Assembly (NCBI GenBank): GCA_002840435.1
Contig: PHAT01000006.1
Location: forward strand, 1-64,000
Origin: Deltaproteobacteria bacterium HGW-Deltaproteobacteria-6
GTDB lineage: Bacteria; Desulfobacterota; Syntrophia; Syntrophales; Smithellaceae
DNA: 64,000 bases
Direction: 5' to 3'
Shown here: positions 62,402-64,000 of the stretch, in pieces
Numbering within the stretch: position 1 is the first letter of the stretch
Layout: the number at the start of each line of letters is the position of its first letter
The notes under the pieces: generated by a model
Told to the model about the DNA's origin: nothing
What the model saw: only the letters and a program-made list of their open reading frames with translations
Database searches by the model: none
Translations under genes and position numbers: made by a program

Positions 62402-63268
62402 TCACGCAGCTGATGCTCTGGAGCTGCGCGTATATGGTACCGAAGGTAGTACAAGGTTGTTATAGAACATCACTTCGCTGCCACGAATACGGCTAATGTG
62501 AGCAGAGTAAGAAATATCGTATTTTGCATAGGGCTCACCCTTATAAAGTTTTCTTATTTCTGGAACGTTATCATATGTAACGATCCATGGGTATTTTAGT
62601 ACACGTATAAGAGCTGCAATATGTGCATGGTCACCGAGGGAGTAGTAATTTTTATATAGAGACTTACCTTTATTGAAATAGGGTGGATCAAAATATATTA
62701 AGGATTTTGAGGGCAATCCTGGGATAATGGTCTTGATAATCTCACTAGCATCCCAATTAAATAATTTAATGCGGTTTTTATATTTCGCTATCAGACTTAT
62801 TCGGTCGAGCATATCCTTTTTGTTGAATCTTGCATCGATCTTAAAAGGTCCATTTTGGTTTTTCCCGCCAATGACTCCAGCTTGGAGGATGCCTGAACGA
62901 TTCGTTCTATTGAGGAAAAAAGTGGCAAAGCCAACATCGGTTGTCGTGAATTGTTCTGGGTGAAGATGGACTTGTTTTTGTTTATACCACACTTTCATAT
63001 TTACTGGAGTATCATGGATTTTTCTAGAAATTGTTTCCGTGTCATCGAGCACTGACTTCCAAAAAGCATAAATAAGAGCATCAATATCATTAATGACTAC
63101 TTCCCAGGCATAACCCTCAAGTAGAAGAGTTAGCGCTACAGATGAGCCTCCGGCATAAGGTTCCACATAAGTACCATCACATAAATTGTTGTGCTGAAAG
63201 AGATGTTTTATGAAAGGCGCGAGTTTTCCTTTGCCTCCAGGATACCGCAGTGGTGAATATGAATGCAT
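62402..63268 (-). CDS. D12-class adenine-specific DNA methyltransferase (Dam-like)
   Basis: 288 aa from the ATG at 63268 (GGAGG 8 nt upstream; the longer start at 63418 adds an unlikely 50 residues). SPLRYPGGKGKLAPFI and YVEPYAGGSSVAL (SAM binding), NDIDALIYAFWKSV, and the catalytic IYFDPPYFNKG (DPPY). It adds N6-methyl to adenine in a target site. The gene upstream (63321) may be a restriction or defence partner. A hairpin near 62405-62428 is inside its 3' end. Confidence 0.9.
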   Translation of the reverse strand: MHSYSPLRYPGGKGKLAPFIKHLFQHNNLCDGTYVEPYAGGSSVALTLLLEGYAWEVVINDIDALIYAFWKSVLDDTETISRKIHDTPVNMKVWYKQKQVHLHPEQFTTTDVGFATFFLNRTNRSGILQAGVIGGKNQNGPFKIDARFNKKDMLDRISLIAKYKNRIKLFNWDASEIIKTIIPGLPSKSLIYFDPPYFNKGKSLYKNYYSLGDHAHIAALIRVLKYPWIVTYDNVPEIRKLYKGEPYAKYDISYSAHISRIRGSEVMFYNNLVLPSVPYTRSSRASAA

Positions 63269-63320
63269 TTCGCTGGCCTCCAAACCTGATATATCAAAAC
63301 AATATGATTCTGGCCAGCGT

Positions 63321-64000
63321 TTATTTCCAGCACGCGCATAAAAAGAAATAAATATTATCCCAAAGTGTACATACATGACGTGGTTCAGGTGTGTATGTAG
63401 AATGGTGTACCCAGGCATTAAGTGTATGTACAGAGATCAGTTCTTCGCTATTTCTCATTTTATTGAGTAGTTCAAATTGCTTCTTGTTTATTTTCCCTAA
63501 TGCCTTCATTTTGCCTGCAACCTTTGTAATGCAGACATGCAATTTATCATTTGAGATATCGACTTCGTTATTATTTGCATAATGTTCAACACTTTGTTCA
63601 AGAACCAAACGAACAAGTATACCCGCAGCAATCGGTGCCTCTCTTACATCAATTTTTGATGTCAATTCCACAAGAATGTTATTGAGCTTAGTCTCTGTAG
63701 TTGGTGTAGGCAATCCAGCTTTGGGCTGTATAACTCGCTTCCGATCCCAAGAGGCTTTTGCTCTCGCAGTATACTTTGGCGCACCGGTTGTTGATGTGCC
63801 TGCGGCTTGCACTCCAGTTTTCGGTTTAATAGGATTGTTTATGGGTGTTGGTTCTTTAAATCCTCTACTCTCAAAAAAATCATTAATATATTTTGCCCGG
63901 TCTTCAGGATGATAAATATCTTTTACCATTAGTTTGTTTTCTTTCCGAGTGAAGTCAGTCACGATTTCCCTTAAAAGATTGAAAATTTCATTCTCTTTGG
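63321..64000 (-). CDS. C-terminal part of a ParB-associated family protein (partial, runs off the edge)
   Basis: The frame is open past the window end. Within it, KLNNILVELTSKIDVREAPIAAGILVRLVLEQSVEHY and SVHTLNAWVHHSTYTPEPRHVCTLWDNIYFFL resemble the C-terminal region of ParB/Srx-domain proteins of defence islands (LRvflElSvd-y..., siHtLNayVHn...W-nl). The N-terminal ParB domain, if any, lies outside. Neighbour of a DNA methyltransferase. Confidence 0.5.
   Translation of the reverse strand, partial: KENEIFNLLREIVTDFTRKENKLMVKDIYHPEDRAKYINDFFESRGFKEPTPINNPIKPKTGVQAAGTSTTGAPKYTARAKASWDRKRVIQPKAGLPTPTTETKLNNILVELTSKIDVREAPIAAGILVRLVLEQSVEHYANNNEVDISNDKLHVCITKVAGKMKALGKINKKQFELLNKMRNSEELISVHTLNAWVHHSTYTPEPRHVCTLWDNIYFFLCACWK

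Noticed and set aside
1-64000. CRISPR arrays, tRNA or rRNA genes
   Set aside because: No regular spaced repeats or recognisable tRNA/rRNA sequences were seen on reading; no covariance search could be run.

Overview
The window is about 64 kb of a mid-GC genome from a probably anaerobic Gram-negative bacterium. Outer-membrane factors, a porin, a sigma-54 response regulator, HydE ([FeFe]-hydrogenase maturation), FdhD and LarE fit a deltaproteobacterium (Desulfobacterota), but no rRNA or marker gene fixes the taxonomy. Most genes up to about 52 kb lie on the minus strand. No tRNA, rRNA or CRISPR array was recognised.

Region 1 (1-9.4 kb) is a metal-resistance patchwork. It holds two copies of an arsR-cadA unit, each with palindromic operators before arsR and between arsR and cadA. 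Copy 1 runs off the left edge. Copy 2 is broken by a deletion that removes the TGES loop. Between them lie a cysteine desulfurase remnant, an ECF sigma/membrane-protein pair, a DUF6448 protein, a BASS-family arsenic transporter, an attC-like site and a 40-bp direct repeat. Region 2 (8.8-20.4 kb) has a periplasmic thiol-redox pair, a pentapeptide protein, a PilZ protein and a CusCBA-type efflux operon that includes a PII-like protein and is flanked by two paralogous small Cys-rich proteins. Region 3 (20.5-26.8 kb) has a sigma-54 two-component pair, an exported transglutaminase-like protein, lipoproteins and an HD-GYP protein.

Region 4 (27-48 kb) is a sulfur-assimilation block: FdhD, LarE, cystathionine gamma-synthase-like enzyme, PdxS, CysK, MetY, an Rrf2 regulator, a porin, CysN, CysD, APS reductase, TusA, sulfite reductase, a protein-thiocarboxylate homocysteine pathway (HcyS/HcyD/HcyF/MetY) and the sulfate ABC transporter. 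Three short Cys-codon-rich leader ORFs, each followed by an intrinsic terminator, precede the sulfate transporter operon, metY and the porin. They look like a cysteine-sensing attenuation regulon. Two of them encode near-identical peptides (MCxCMxMRNSWxWG) whose codons can pair with the terminator arm. The Rrf2 gene and the sulfate operon share the same promoter/operator.

Region 5 (48.2-52.2 kb) holds HydE, a PP-loop protein and BioB. Region 6 (52.2-56.2 kb) is a third, decayed cadA remnant split by a 3754-bp IS1-family-like element with matching terminal inverted repeats and an 8-bp target duplication. The element carries passenger genes (a HigB/HigA-ImmA toxin-antitoxin and small zinc proteins), and its transposase is dead. 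Region 7 (56.3-64 kb) is accessory: a HTH/ImmA pair resembling CapH/CapP precedes a ubiquitin-like/E1/DUF6527 operon. Next comes an exported protein joining a uracil-DNA-glycosylase-like domain, an amidohydrolase and TSP3-like repeats, then a D12 adenine methylase and a partial ParB-associated protein.
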